Source: a virus. Taken from it: DNA of 56,768 nucleotides. The notes under the pieces were generated by a model. That model saw only the letters and a program-made list of their open reading frames with translations. It was not told where the DNA came from and made no database searches. Positions 25,541 through 35,188 of the stretch are shown piece by piece; position 1 is the stretch's first letter; each line of letters opens with the position of its first letter. Both the position numbers and the translations under genes were made by a program. The stretch is taken from IMG/VR virus record IMGVR_UViG_3300025030_000126, positions 1-56,768 of that record. One strand, given 5' to 3'.

Positions 25541-26395
25541 ATGCTGCCACGTTTTTCACTGCCGTCCAGGCCGGACATACTTATCACCATGAGGGAGGCG
25601 ACCGTCGCCGAGACTCTTGACTTCGCCGGGGTCAGCGTCGGCCACGAGGAAGAGGTGACAACCCTTTTCCTCAACACCGTTCAGGACAAAGCAAGTTTCG
25701 TGGACTGCCGGACGTGGACGGCGGAAGACCGCAGGTATGCGCTGTACTGGTACTACAGCAACACCCCCGGCGACAAGGACGGCCCGCTCTCCTACGAGTG
25801 TCAGCACTGCGGGGAACTGCACCACTTCCTTCAGGACTACCGCAAGCTGGACGAGACCTATAAGCCGATTCAGGGACTACCAGAGCGAGAACTGGAATGG
25901 GAAGGCGAGAAGGTCATCGTAAGGCCAGTGGATGGCTACGGCATGGAAGAGCTGGAAGAAATGCAACTCGTGCTGGATGAAATCGGGGACGAGAACAGCG
26001 GGGAGTACCAGAGACAGGCCGCCCTTATGCGCTTCACTCGGTTTGAACTGGCTGTCAGTTTTGCCGATCCCGGCAATTGGGCGAACCGCATCGCCGACAA
26101 GCTGAAGAGCAAGAAGGATCTCGAAGCGGAAGGAAAGGCCAAGGCCGCCGAACTCCGGGCGGCAAAGCGCAAGAAGCTCATGTCCATGTCCTACGGCAAG
26201 TTTGAGCAGTTTGCGGGACTGGTCGTGGAGAAGCTGCTGGAGATGGAGCACGGGCTGAATTCGATTTACGAGGGGGGCAAAGTCTTTCTCATCACCCCGC
26301 CGCACCAGTGCCCCAAAAAGAAGGACGACAAGGAGGCAACGACCCGAATCCGGGTCACCTTTCGGAATAGCGACTACATTCCAAGACTACACTGA
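25541..26395 (+). CDS. Tail assembly chaperone-like protein (zero-frame product)
   Basis: A 284-residue protein directly upstream of the tape measure, the standard place for tail assembly chaperones. It has a zinc knuckle (CQHCGELHHF, about residues 87-96), helical segments, and a basic helix (SKKDLEAEGKAKAAEL). After residue 274 a second frame stays open to 26525 and encodes a convincing C-terminal domain. A UUU-CGG site at 26360-26365 could shift ribosomes +1 into it. This matches the G/GT arrangement of many phages. Chaperones of this kind bind the tape measure and help tube polymerisation. Confidence 0.65.
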   Translation: MLPRFSLPSRPDILITMREATVAETLDFAGVSVGHEEEVTTLFLNTVQDKASFVDCRTWTAEDRRYALYWYYSNTPGDKDGPLSYECQHCGELHHFLQDYRKLDETYKPIQGLPERELEWEGEKVIVRPVDGYGMEELEEMQLVLDEIGDENSGEYQRQAALMRFTRFELAVSFADPGNWANRIADKLKSKKDLEAEGKAKAAELRAAKRKKLMSMSYGKFEQFAGLVVEKLLEMEHGLNSIYEGGKVFLITPPHQCPKKKDDKEATTRIRVTFRNSDYIPRLH

Positions 26396-26525
26396 GGCGT
26401 CCTGGCACATCGTCCTGAACGACCTCTGCTTTTTCTGGCATCAGGATAAGGGCAGCATGCTCCAGACCGAAAAGAGCCACGTCCTTTCCTCCTATAACTC
26501 CATGCTGCGACGATTAAAAAAGTAG
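26363..26525 (+). CDS. Frameshift extension of the tail chaperone (+1 frame)
   Basis: After Phe274 a +1 shift at ACC-UUU-CGG would give a 53-residue tail containing FQDYTEASWHIVLNDLCFFW and ending NSMLRRLKK. It reads as real coding (aromatic and amphipathic residues) and lacks its own good start codon; the only ATG would leave 22 residues. The TAG is 6 bases before the tape-measure ATG. The shift itself is inferred. Confidence 0.5.
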
Positions 26526-26531
26526 GGGCCT

Positions 26532-28400
26532 ATGTTCGAAGAAACCGTCAAAACCCAGAAGGCCGAAGAGAAGGACCCGATAGAGGCTCTTTCCGAAATC
26601 CTCGAAAAGTTCGAGAGCCGCCCCCTTCTCAAGAAAATCGAGCGCAACACCGCCGTGCTGCCGACCCTGCTACGAGCCCTGACTGTCGCCAAAGGGACCA
26701 AGGCCGCGCACATGTACGTGCGGGACTTTGCCAAGATCGAAAAACCCCTGCGGCAATCCACAGAACGGCTGAAGGCGACCGCTGGCCCCGTCGCCGTGCG
26801 CCCCTCGGCGGTCGCGGCCCGGATAGCGCAAGCGGCGACAGCCAGGGCCGTCACCCGGAACGCTTCTCCGGTGCTCCCCGCGCCCGTAGTGCCTACGCCA
26901 GTTGTCACCCCTATCCCCGCCACGCCTCGCTCCGCACGAGCGGCAATTTCCCGCGCCACAACAGCCATCAATCAGCCGGAACGCGCCAAAAACGGACGGT
27001 TCAAGTCGGCGGGGGAACTGGAGAGGGAAAAGCAGCAAAGCCAAGAACCTGTCAAGGGAATGAAGGGCTGGTTTAAGGCCGCCATTGGTGCCGTCATCGG
27101 CAAGGGGAAGGATAAGGGCGGGGATATAGGGGACGCGGCAGGCAAGGCCGTTGGCGGGCCAATTTGGGAGGCTGCCAAAGAGATGCAGGGCGCTGTCGGC
27201 GAGCTGAAGGAAAAGCTTCAGGACGACAAGACCCTGTTGGGGAAAGCTTTCAAGTTCCTGGGCCGGAAGACCCGCCTTGCTACCGGACGTAACGCCGCGC
27301 CGACCGAAGGGACCGAGCAGCGTCGGCACCGCGAACTGATCCAGGCCATAGAGGGCGGTGGGCATGGCGGCGGCGGGGGCAGTGCCGGGGCTGGTATTGC
27401 CGAAGCTATCGGCGGTGGGATCACCGGGGCAACAGGCGTCAAGTTTTTGAGCAAGATTCCTGGGGCGAGCATCGCGGCCAAGGTCCTGGCAAAAGCAGGT
27501 CCGGTGCTGGGGGTGCTCGCCAGCGGGACGGTGCTTGCGGGAGCAGCCGCCGTGCTGGCTGGAGGGTCTGCGCTGAAATCCCTCTTCATGGGTGGAAGCA
27601 ACCCGATCAACGACCTCTATAAGAAGACGGGATTGCCAAAAGTCAGCGAAAGCCCCGAGCAGCAGGAGATGAACCGCAGGGGTGTAGCCTTCACCAAGAA
27701 GATGAATGAGGAGAGAGTTAAACAGGGCAAACAGCCCCTAGAGTACAACCCCGTCACTGGGGATGTGATACCGCAAGCTGCTAGCGAGCAAATAGAGAAG
27801 TCCAGCAAGAAGAACGGGCTGAACTCGAACCTCATCAAGGGCGTAATCAGCACGGAAAGCCAAGGAAACCCTAATGCTAAGTCGAAGGCCGGAGCTGTGG
27901 GGCTTATGCAACTCATGCCTCGAACAGCAAGAGACCTTGGCGTTGCCGACCGCCGAGACCCAAAGGCGAACATAAAGGGGGGGACCGCACACTTAGGCCG
28001 CCTGATGAAAAAGTATGGCGGCAACGAAACCCATGCGCTTCAGGCGTACAACTGGGGCGAAGGAAACATGGACGCCTACCTAAAAACGGGACGGGGGGCG
28101 AAGGGACAAGCGATGCCGCTGGAAACAATCAACTACCCTGTCAAGGTCCAGCGCAACAAGTCAGCATATGAGCGGGGGGCTATCGTCCCGGCAAAGACGC
28201 AAATCAAGGAGGTATCCCAGCCGACATCTCTGAAGGATGTGGTTCCCGCCCCCTTGACGGCAACCCTTATGGGGACCGAAAAGCTCATATCGGCACTGAA
28301 CAAGCAAGGTGCGCCCAAGAAGGAAACCGCAGGGCTGGCCCCGATCAAAACCCACTTCGATGACACGATCCTCAACCTGATGACCCACGACAGGATTTGA
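26532..28400 (+). CDS. Tape measure protein with lytic transglycosylase domain
   Basis: A 622-residue protein. The N-terminal 300 residues are helical, with Ala/Pro-rich linkers and a Gly-rich segment (275-305). Residues about 316-349 form a long hydrophobic stretch that could cross the inner membrane. Residues about 425-520 are an SLT domain (LIKGVISTESQGNPNAKS, GLMQLMPRTA, HALQAYNWGEG), with catalytic Glu442. At about 0.15 nm per residue the tail would be near 93 nm. On ejection the SLT domain would open peptidoglycan locally. Confidence 0.75.
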   Translation: MFEETVKTQKAEEKDPIEALSEILEKFESRPLLKKIERNTAVLPTLLRALTVAKGTKAAHMYVRDFAKIEKPLRQSTERLKATAGPVAVRPSAVAARIAQAATARAVTRNASPVLPAPVVPTPVVTPIPATPRSARAAISRATTAINQPERAKNGRFKSAGELEREKQQSQEPVKGMKGWFKAAIGAVIGKGKDKGGDIGDAAGKAVGGPIWEAAKEMQGAVGELKEKLQDDKTLLGKAFKFLGRKTRLATGRNAAPTEGTEQRRHRELIQAIEGGGHGGGGGSAGAGIAEAIGGGITGATGVKFLSKIPGASIAAKVLAKAGPVLGVLASGTVLAGAAAVLAGGSALKSLFMGGSNPINDLYKKTGLPKVSESPEQQEMNRRGVAFTKKMNEERVKQGKQPLEYNPVTGDVIPQAASEQIEKSSKKNGLNSNLIKGVISTESQGNPNAKSKAGAVGLMQLMPRTARDLGVADRRDPKANIKGGTAHLGRLMKKYGGNETHALQAYNWGEGNMDAYLKTGRGAKGQAMPLETINYPVKVQRNKSAYERGAIVPAKTQIKEVSQPTSLKDVVPAPLTATLMGTEKLISALNKQGAPKKETAGLAPIKTHFDDTILNLMTHDRI

Positions 28401-28404
28401 AGCC

Positions 28405-28752
28405 ATGGCCGAGATAGAAGAGTACAGTTTCCTCATGGATATTGACGAATCGGGCTTAGAACGGATGTCCGATCAGCAGGCCATGGAAGAGAGAATCCGG
28501 GAGTGGCTTGCAACGCCTGAAGGGACCGTTGCGGATAAGCCGGGATGGGGTCACAGGCTTTCAAGGCTGAAGTTCGAGCCATCGGGGCCTGACACAAACG
28601 TGATGGCGGAAATGCTCATTGCTGAAAAGCTTTCCCTTGACATCAAAGATATGGTACTAAAAGGCGTCCTAGTGGATTTTAAGGAAATAGACCTTATGTA
28701 TGTGGTCATCGACTTTGGCTTTGGGGCCTTTGAGGGGGATGTCAAGTTATGA
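28405..28752 (+). CDS. Baseplate wedge protein, gp25-like
   Basis: A 115-residue protein with the gp25/GpW pattern: an EERIREWLATPEGTV helix, PGWGHRLSRLKFEP, then a C-terminal beta hairpin (MYVVIDFGFGAFEGDVKL). gp25 proteins link the sheath initiator to the wedge ring. Its start follows the tape measure by 4 bases, and its stop overlaps the J-like gene as ATGA, the usual 25-J order. Confidence 0.8.
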   Translation: MAEIEEYSFLMDIDESGLERMSDQQAMEERIREWLATPEGTVADKPGWGHRLSRLKFEPSGPDTNVMAEMLIAEKLSLDIKDMVLKGVLVDFKEIDLMYVVIDFGFGAFEGDVKL

Positions 28753-30155
28753 TTTCTGTGCAAGACGCCATAGACCAGTTCAAAGCGATCATTGGCACAG
28801 CCGCGTCTTGGGTCCGGCTGGCAAAAAGCCAGTTTGTGGACCAGATAGCGATTTTCCTGAGCTGGGCTTTGCGTGATGCGCTTTGGAAACTGGAACGGGT
28901 GAAGCAAGAATTCTTTCTCGCCACCGCCATCAACGACTCATCTGTCAGAGCCCACGCTGAAGGGCGGGAATACCTGCCCCGAAAAACGACTCCCTCCAGG
29001 GGGGCTGCACGGATAACGAATAACGGTGCCTACTCCGTTGCTATCCCGGCAGACACCCCCTTCGTATCAGTGGCACAGGTTGATTACCTGATAGAATCGG
29101 CAGTCGCCATCCTGCCTGGAGCATACGCCGACATAGAAGTCGTGCAGCTCTCCAAACAGGCACCCATAACGGTCTCAGTTTTGGAAGAGGTGCCCTTTAT
29201 CGAGATTCTGTTCCCGAAAGAGACAAGCGGCAAGCTCGCGTCCTTCAGGGTGTCGGTGGATACCGGCGACGGCTTCGAGTCTTGGACCTATGCCCGTCTG
29301 TTCCAAAACTGTGCTGCCGATGCAAAGGTCTACGATGAGTTTTACAATCACAGCGGGCAGACGGGTATCCGCTTTGGGAACGGCATATTCGGGATGATAC
29401 CTCCGTTCGACTCCGTGCTGAAGGTGGACTACTGGACGTCCGAGGGGGACACGGTCCTCGTGACAGGCCAGCAACTGCAACTGGTCTCCGATCTGCTGGA
29501 CCTGAATGGGGACTCCGCAGACCTGGGGATCGTCACGCTGGACAGCATAGACGGCGGCGGGGCGGGCGAAAGCATCACGGAGATGCGTAAAAACCTCCAT
29601 TACTGGCCACGGTATAACAACAAACTGGTATGGGATGACGATTATGCCTTCTACATCAAAAGCAGGGTCGCGGGGATCACCTGGATCAAGTGCTGGGGGG
29701 AGCAGGAGCAGGAGGCGGAAAGCGGCTTTGACGTGCAGAATATAAACAAGATTTTCGTCTCGGCCTACGCGCCGGGGAACGCGGGACTTTCCGACGAAGT
29801 GCTGGCCGTGCTGGCCGACATCCCGCTCCTGAACCGGAAGTTCAACTGGACGGCCCCGCTGCTGTCGGCATTCACCATCGCCATCACGGGCAAGGTCGGG
29901 CGGGACGTGGATATCCCTGCGGCGGTCATCGGCATAAAGGACGTTTTGATCCCGAATTACGGTCTCGATTCGGCTGCGAGGCTTGATGTTGTCCGTGTCT
30001 CGGACCTGTACGATATCGTCAAGGCAACGGGCTACTTCAACGGCCCCGGAGCCTATTATGAGATAGCCATTGCAGGGGTCACCTCGCCCGCAGAGCTGAA
30101 AGAGGCTGTGTCGCTCGACATCGAAAGCAGCACGTTTACCCTTACCTACCCTTAA
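28749..30155 (+). CDS. Baseplate J-like protein (gp6-type)
   Basis: A 468-residue protein. It has a helical N-terminus, a beta domain beginning GAARITNNGAYSVAIPADTPF that is typical of baseplate J proteins (the ATITGTxGTxIPAGT position), a central GGGAGESITEMRKNLHYWPRYNNK motif, and a C-terminal IPAAVIGIKDVLIPNYGLDSAA segment. J/gp6 proteins form the dimers of the inner baseplate ring. The order after gp25 and before an I-like protein supports the call. Confidence 0.8.
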   Translation: MISVQDAIDQFKAIIGTAASWVRLAKSQFVDQIAIFLSWALRDALWKLERVKQEFFLATAINDSSVRAHAEGREYLPRKTTPSRGAARITNNGAYSVAIPADTPFVSVAQVDYLIESAVAILPGAYADIEVVQLSKQAPITVSVLEEVPFIEILFPKETSGKLASFRVSVDTGDGFESWTYARLFQNCAADAKVYDEFYNHSGQTGIRFGNGIFGMIPPFDSVLKVDYWTSEGDTVLVTGQQLQLVSDLLDLNGDSADLGIVTLDSIDGGGAGESITEMRKNLHYWPRYNNKLVWDDDYAFYIKSRVAGITWIKCWGEQEQEAESGFDVQNINKIFVSAYAPGNAGLSDEVLAVLADIPLLNRKFNWTAPLLSAFTIAITGKVGRDVDIPAAVIGIKDVLIPNYGLDSAARLDVVRVSDLYDIVKATGYFNGPGAYYEIAIAGVTSPAELKEAVSLDIESSTFTLTYP

Positions 30156-30167
30156 AAGGAGTCTCTT

Positions 30168-31199
30168 ATGCTTGACTGGATGGTGAAGAGACTCACCCCC
30201 GCCAAAAGGGAAGTCGCCAGATGGAGAGACCTGGGAGCCGCATTGCAGACCTTTTGGGAAACCCTCTTCGATCCCGAACTCGACAAAATTCGCCGCATGA
30301 ACTCCATATACACGGCAGATCTTGACGGGCAACGCCGGATCGTCGCCGACCTGGGGGATTACTTCGAACCGGATCAGGCCGACATATCCATCCCCATATC
30401 CGTTGCCATGCGGAAGCTGGAACTGGCGATGAAGGACACTGATTATCCTATCCGTTCGGCAATCCAGCGTATCGGACTGGAAGGGTCGATAGGGGGGTCA
30501 TCGCAGTCGCTCTACCTGCTTGATGGGGGAGGCAGCGGCAAGGTGGGGCGTCTCCAAGCCAGATGGAACAGGGGGGCATCTTGGCAGATCGAGGTGCAGA
30601 CTGTCCAAGGGTATGAGCCGAGCGACCCCATTCTTATCCTCGACAAGGGTGAGAGCGGCAGAGTGGGGAGCATCCAGGCCCAAATCATAGGAGAGAACGA
30701 CGACCACGAGGATATGTGGTACGCCACGGTAGCCACCGCAGACGGGGTGCCTTCACCGGAAGTCTGGATGAAGGATGTGGACGGAGCCCGCAAATCGGTC
30801 CTGCTTGAAGCCGAGATCATGGTGGTAGACGGAGACGGCGTGGAGACTTGGCAACTTCTGGCAGTCAGAAGCAGGTACATCAACGGCGAAGGGGTGCAGT
30901 GGCTCCCGCTATGGGCTTTGGAGTCGGACGGACCTTATGGCACCCAGTTTTACAATGAGGCGGTGGGCATCCCCGAAGGGGCCTATTTAACCTCTCGCGG
31001 GGTGATACTCGCCGACCTGCGTGCCATAGATCAGGCGTCGCTGTCTCGCATAGACGATCTGGTCAGGAATATCAAGCCACTGCACATCGTCTATGACGGG
31101 ATGATTTTCATAGGCACTGATTTCTCGCAGTCTTTCAACCTCATTGCCGAATCGGATGAGCACATACTCGCCGAGGAAGGCGACAACGTTATCACGTAA
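30168..31199 (+). CDS. Tail protein I-like baseplate protein
   Basis: A 343-residue protein following the J-like gene, the usual place of tail protein I/gp7. The N-terminus (WRDLGAALQTFWETLFDPELDKIRRM) resembles the helical start of I proteins. The centre has Gly-rich beta repeats (LLDGGGSGKVGRLQARW and LDKGESGRVGSIQAQI, a short internal repeat). The C-terminus (RNIKPLHIVYDGMIF) is the family-like end where proline-rich KPAH is common. It would connect baseplate and fibres. Confidence 0.65.
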   Translation: MLDWMVKRLTPAKREVARWRDLGAALQTFWETLFDPELDKIRRMNSIYTADLDGQRRIVADLGDYFEPDQADISIPISVAMRKLELAMKDTDYPIRSAIQRIGLEGSIGGSSQSLYLLDGGGSGKVGRLQARWNRGASWQIEVQTVQGYEPSDPILILDKGESGRVGSIQAQIIGENDDHEDMWYATVATADGVPSPEVWMKDVDGARKSVLLEAEIMVVDGDGVETWQLLAVRSRYINGEGVQWLPLWALESDGPYGTQFYNEAVGIPEGAYLTSRGVILADLRAIDQASLSRIDDLVRNIKPLHIVYDGMIFIGTDFSQSFNLIAESDEHILAEEGDNVIT

Positions 31200-31214
31200 C
31201 AGGGAGATCTTTTT

Positions 31215-31979
31215 ATGAAATTGTTCAGGTACGTCGCGGCCTTAATGCTGTTCCACACCGCAGCCTTTGCAGCAGACATCAAAGTCACTCAGATGCCTGC
31301 TGCGATCAGTGTCGCGCCTACCGATCTGCTGATGCTGGTGCAGGGGAGCGCGTCCAAGAAGGCGACTGTAGGTCAGGTCACACTAGGGGGTGTAGGGTAT
31401 GCGGCCAATGCGGGGACGGTAGCCAACACCATCCCGGTTCGAGACGGGGTCGGCAAGCTCCCTGGCAGCATAACCGGCGATGCCGACACGGTGGACGGAT
31501 TCCATGCCGCAGCCTTCGCCACGGCAGCGCAAGGGACTAACGCCGACAAGGCCGCTCCTACCGGGACCGTTATCACCTTTGCCGGGGCTACTTGCCCATC
31601 CGGGTGGCTGGCGGCAAACGGCGCGGCGGTAAGTCGGGCATCTCAATCCGTCCTTTTCGCGGTGATAGGGGTCACCTACGGCACTGGGGACGGCACTACT
31701 ACCTACAACCTACCTGACCTTAGAGGCGAATTCGTAAGGGGCCTGGATAGCGGCAGGGGGGTAGACAGTGACCGCGTACTCGGTAGCTGGCAGAACCATA
31801 CGTTCCAGCAGCATACTCACGGCGGGGTGCCTCTGAAAGAGAACGATGCCAGTGACGGTTCTGCCGCAAGCACCGTTTCCTTCACTGGCACCACTGCTAC
31901 AACTGGGGCCGTAACCGGCAGCTACGGCACGGAGACTCGCCCGCGAAACGTGGCACTCCTGTACTGCATCAAACCCTAA
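31215..31979 (+). CDS. Tail collar-domain fibre with signal peptide
   Basis: A 254-residue short fibre. Residues 1-20 (LFRYVAALMLFHTAAFAAD) resemble a signal peptide. Residues about 115-254 form a phage tail-collar domain: GTVITFAGATCPSGWLAANG, VIGVTYGTGDGTTTYNLPDL, RGEFVRGLDSG, and RPRNVALLYCIKP. Such domains bind receptors on the cell surface. RBS AGGGAGA. It lies directly between the baseplate and the large fibre. Confidence 0.85.
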   Translation: MKLFRYVAALMLFHTAAFAADIKVTQMPAAISVAPTDLLMLVQGSASKKATVGQVTLGGVGYAANAGTVANTIPVRDGVGKLPGSITGDADTVDGFHAAAFATAAQGTNADKAAPTGTVITFAGATCPSGWLAANGAAVSRASQSVLFAVIGVTYGTGDGTTTYNLPDLRGEFVRGLDSGRGVDSDRVLGSWQNHTFQQHTHGGVPLKENDASDGSAASTVSFTGTTATTGAVTGSYGTETRPRNVALLYCIKP

Positions 31980-32001
31980 TCGCTGAGAATTGGAGGTTGT
32001 A

Positions 32002-35000
32002 ATGAAATATTTGCTGATGAGCGGAAAACAGGCGGGCATTGCAGCGGCACTGATTTTCGTCGTATGGGCGGCGATGTTCGAGCCGACCCCGGACCTCGCC
32101 AGGGCCGCAACGGTAATCGGCCCCAGTTTCATGAACATAACGTCGCCGGGGCAGCAGACGCTGAGATCTACGCAGATCGGCAATACCGTGGAGATCGTCG
32201 GGACCGGCGATATAACCATTACCACGGATCGAACGGCCAAGAAATTAACCATATCGTCGTCCGGTGCCGCGAACCTTACAACCCTCACGAATCAGGCGAC
32301 AGCCGCAGCAACTTCGGCGCAGTCTTCAGCCACATCGGCCATGAACGACGCGGTGACGGCATTCACCAGGGCAGATGCGGCGAGTGCTTCCGCCATCTCA
32401 GCGGCACAAGCGGCTACCAACGCATCGGCGGCGAAGTCGGCGGCGGTGCAGGCGCAGGCCAACGCAGTGCTGGCGCAGGCACAGGCGAATACGGCGGCGG
32501 CGACGGCATCGGCTATGGTGGAGACCGCAAGCAGCATAGTGATGGATGTCGAGGGGGCGGCGGCGTCAGCAGCGGCGGCGGCCATTTCGGAAGCCAATGC
32601 AGTCTTCGCCGCAAACGAAGCCGATGGAGACGCGGCGGCGGCGGAAACGTCTGCCACGGATGCCGCTACTTCGAGCACTTCCGCTTCAGGGTTCGCAGAC
32701 GCGGCCAACACCTCCGCATCGCAAGCCAGCACATCGGCGGGCCAGGCGGGAACCAGTGCCAGTGCAGCCGCTTCCAGCGCCACCACGGCGACGACCAAGG
32801 CGGCAGACGCCAGCACTTCGGCCACGGCAGCGGCGACATCGGCAAGTTCCGCCGACACCTACAAAACCGCAGCAGAAACAGCCAGCACGGCGGCGACGAG
32901 CGCCAAGGTGGCGGCAGAAGCGGCCAACACGGCGGCGGGTACGTCTGCTTCAGCAGCGGCAACGAGTGCGAGCAACGCAAGTTCTTCTGCCGGTGCCGCA
33001 TCTACGAGCGCCAGTGCTGCGAACACCTCGAAGCTTGCTGCCGAAACGGCGCAGACTGCGGCAACATCGGCGCAGACGGCAGCGGTCACGGCGAAGAACT
33101 CAGCAGAGTCGGCCAGCGCAGCAGCGGCCACCAGTGCGACCAACGCGGCGAACAGCGCCACGGAAGCGGGAGGGAGCGCCAGTGCGGCGGCGACTTCAGC
33201 AAGCGCGGCATCAACGCAGGCGACCAATGCGGGGAACTCAGCCACGGCGGCTAATACATCCAAACTGTCAGCCGAATCAGCTTATGACGCAGCCAGGGTG
33301 CAGACTTCTGGGGTAACCTTCAGTCTACCCACCTACGAGTTATTCTGGGGGTATGGTGGCGACCCTGCAACTACGGTAGCGATATACTCTTCTGGAGGTG
33401 CAACTATTAGTACGGTGGCTAACACCTCAGGTTCAGGCGGCCTAGCCCTGTCTATCTCCGGTGCTCCACCGTCTTGGATTGGTACACGAAAAGCTTATCC
33501 AGTAACCGAGGGACGAAAGTACAGGCTGACCGTTAAGGCAAGAAAAACTGTAGATGACGGTGGACTACTCTATATAATGTCAACACCACTAGATAGTAGC
33601 TACATGGCAATAAGGTACGACTATCTGGGTCTGCCCGCACTTGTAGTCGCTAATGGCTGGCAGACCTACAGCTATGAAATAATACCAATAGCGGGCGACA
33701 AATTTATTAGACCCGCAATTCTTCCCAACTACAACAACCTTACTGGAACAACTGAGATAGGTCAGATGTCTTTTGAAGATATCACGGAGTCAACAGCGGC
33801 AGCAACACAGGCGAGCGCAGCGGTCACCAGCGCGAATAACGCTTCCACTAGTGCGACCAATGCCGGGACGTCTGCCAGTGCAGCAGCTACCAGTGCAACC
33901 ACGGCGTCTACCCAAGCGGGCGATGCCAGCACTTCAGCCTCCCAAGCATCCACTTCCGCAACAAATGCTTCTGGGTCGGCCAACAGCGCCAGCACCAGCG
34001 CCACGGCAGCGGCCAACAGTGCGACCAATGCCGGGGACAGTGCTGGTGCGGCGGCCACGAGCGCAAGCACGGCTTCAACTCAGGCGACCAACGCAGGGAC
34101 GTCTGCTTCGGCGGCGGCGGTAAGCGCCGTTACCGCAGCATCAGAGGCCGCAGGTGCCAGCACCTCGGCGAGTGCAGCATCGACCTCGGCGAGTAGCGCA
34201 TCGACCTCGGCGGGGGCGGCTGGCACGTCGGCAACAGCGGCGGCGGCAAGTGCGACGGCGGCTAGCACCTCGGCGGGTAGTGCCAGCACCTATGCCAGCC
34301 AAGCTTCTACGTCGGCAGGCAATGCGGCGACCAGTGAGACCGCAGCGGGAACCAGTGCAAGCAATGCCAGCGCCTCTGCCAGCACTGCGTCATCGCAGGC
34401 AAGCAGCGCATCTACTTCAGCGGGTAATGCCTCTGCCAGCGCCACGGCGGCAAGTAACAGCGCCACTGCCGCAAGTACGTCAGAAGGGAATGCCCTTTCC
34501 TACTCGAATAGCGCAGCGTCGTCATCCAGCACCGCTTCGAGTGCAGCTACCACGGCAGGAACTCACGCAAGCAACGCCTCTGGGTACGCGACAAGCGCGG
34601 CGACGAGCGCCAGCGAGGCCGACACGGCGGCGAACCAGTATTCCGCTCAGTACACTCTCAAGGTCGATGCCAACGGGAAGGTTGCGGGGATCGGGCTTTT
34701 CTCGGATGGTACTCTAGGGAGCCATATTGATTTCACCGCCGATGCCATTACCATAGCTTCGGGCAAAACAAGTCCAACCGATACCACTACAGGGTACTGG
34801 CTGGGAAATGATTCAGGGACACCTAAACTCAGTATTGGCAGCAGTACCAACTATATGAAGTGGGACGGCACAAGCCTGAATTACACGGGAAAGATTAATG
34901 GCGACTATATCGTAAGGGGGAAGGTTTTCGCTAATAGCACCATAGAGGGTTCTGGATTCTATATTACCAAAGGCAGCACTGGCAGTTGGATAGTCTGGTT

Positions 35001-35187
35001 CACCGCCCCGTTCACTGCGGAACCTACTGTTACGATTACACCCCTAAGATTCGGAAAGGGAGCTGCCGTATCAATGTCGAGCAGTGGTGTTGGTGATTTT
35101 GGTGTTTACACAACGCTAGAGGACGCTGGGGGTGTTGCTCAGTATTCGGACGAAAGTTTCTCTTTTATAGCGATTGGGCCGCGATAA
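32002..35187 (+). CDS. Large Ala/Ser/Thr-rich tail fibre with J-type end
   Basis: A 1061-residue fibre. ATG 32002 is preferred (GGAGG five bases upstream) over TTG 31990. An N-terminal hydrophobic stretch (AGIAAALIFVVWAAMF) acts as a signal or anchor. Two long Ala/Ser/Thr repeats (about 95-425 and 600-880), probable coiled coils, flank an AT-richer beta domain (about 430-595) that looks inserted, possibly receptor-binding. The C-terminus (YSAQYTLKVDANGKVAGIGL) matches the DUF1983/protein J region, followed by a final beta tip. A tail-tip host-recognition role is likely. Confidence 0.75.
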   Translation: MKYLLMSGKQAGIAAALIFVVWAAMFEPTPDLARAATVIGPSFMNITSPGQQTLRSTQIGNTVEIVGTGDITITTDRTAKKLTISSSGAANLTTLTNQATAAATSAQSSATSAMNDAVTAFTRADAASASAISAAQAATNASAAKSAAVQAQANAVLAQAQANTAAATASAMVETASSIVMDVEGAAASAAAAAISEANAVFAANEADGDAAAAETSATDAATSSTSASGFADAANTSASQASTSAGQAGTSASAAASSATTATTKAADASTSATAAATSASSADTYKTAAETASTAATSAKVAAEAANTAAGTSASAAATSASNASSSAGAASTSASAANTSKLAAETAQTAATSAQTAAVTAKNSAESASAAAATSATNAANSATEAGGSASAAATSASAASTQATNAGNSATAANTSKLSAESAYDAARVQTSGVTFSLPTYELFWGYGGDPATTVAIYSSGGATISTVANTSGSGGLALSISGAPPSWIGTRKAYPVTEGRKYRLTVKARKTVDDGGLLYIMSTPLDSSYMAIRYDYLGLPALVVANGWQTYSYEIIPIAGDKFIRPAILPNYNNLTGTTEIGQMSFEDITESTAAATQASAAVTSANNASTSATNAGTSASAAATSATTASTQAGDASTSASQASTSATNASGSANSASTSATAAANSATNAGDSAGAAATSASTASTQATNAGTSASAAAVSAVTAASEAAGASTSASAASTSASSASTSAGAAGTSATAAAASATAASTSAGSASTYASQASTSAGNAATSETAAGTSASNASASASTASSQASSASTSAGNASASATAASNSATAASTSEGNALSYSNSAASSSSTASSAATTAGTHASNASGYATSAATSASEADTAANQYSAQYTLKVDANGKVAGIGLFSDGTLGSHIDFTADAITIASGKTSPTDTTTGYWLGNDSGTPKLSIGSSTNYMKWDGTSLNYTGKINGDYIVRGKVFANSTIEGSGFYITKGSTGSWIVWFTAPFTAEPTVTITPLRFGKGAAVSMSSSGVGDFGVYTTLEDAGGVAQYSDESFSFIAIGPR

Positions 35188-35188
35188 A

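Noticed and set aside
26311-26320. Classical -1 slippery heptamer in CCCCAAAAAG
   Set aside because: The zero-frame phasing is C-AAA-AAG and a -1 shift leads to the wrong frame; only +1 or -2 reaches the open extension, and slipping here would add an Arg-rich, unprotein-like stretch.
32064-33254. Gly/Arg/His-rich + strand frame inside the large fibre
   Set aside because: It is produced by reading the Ala/Ser/Thr repeat in another frame and has no ribosome site.
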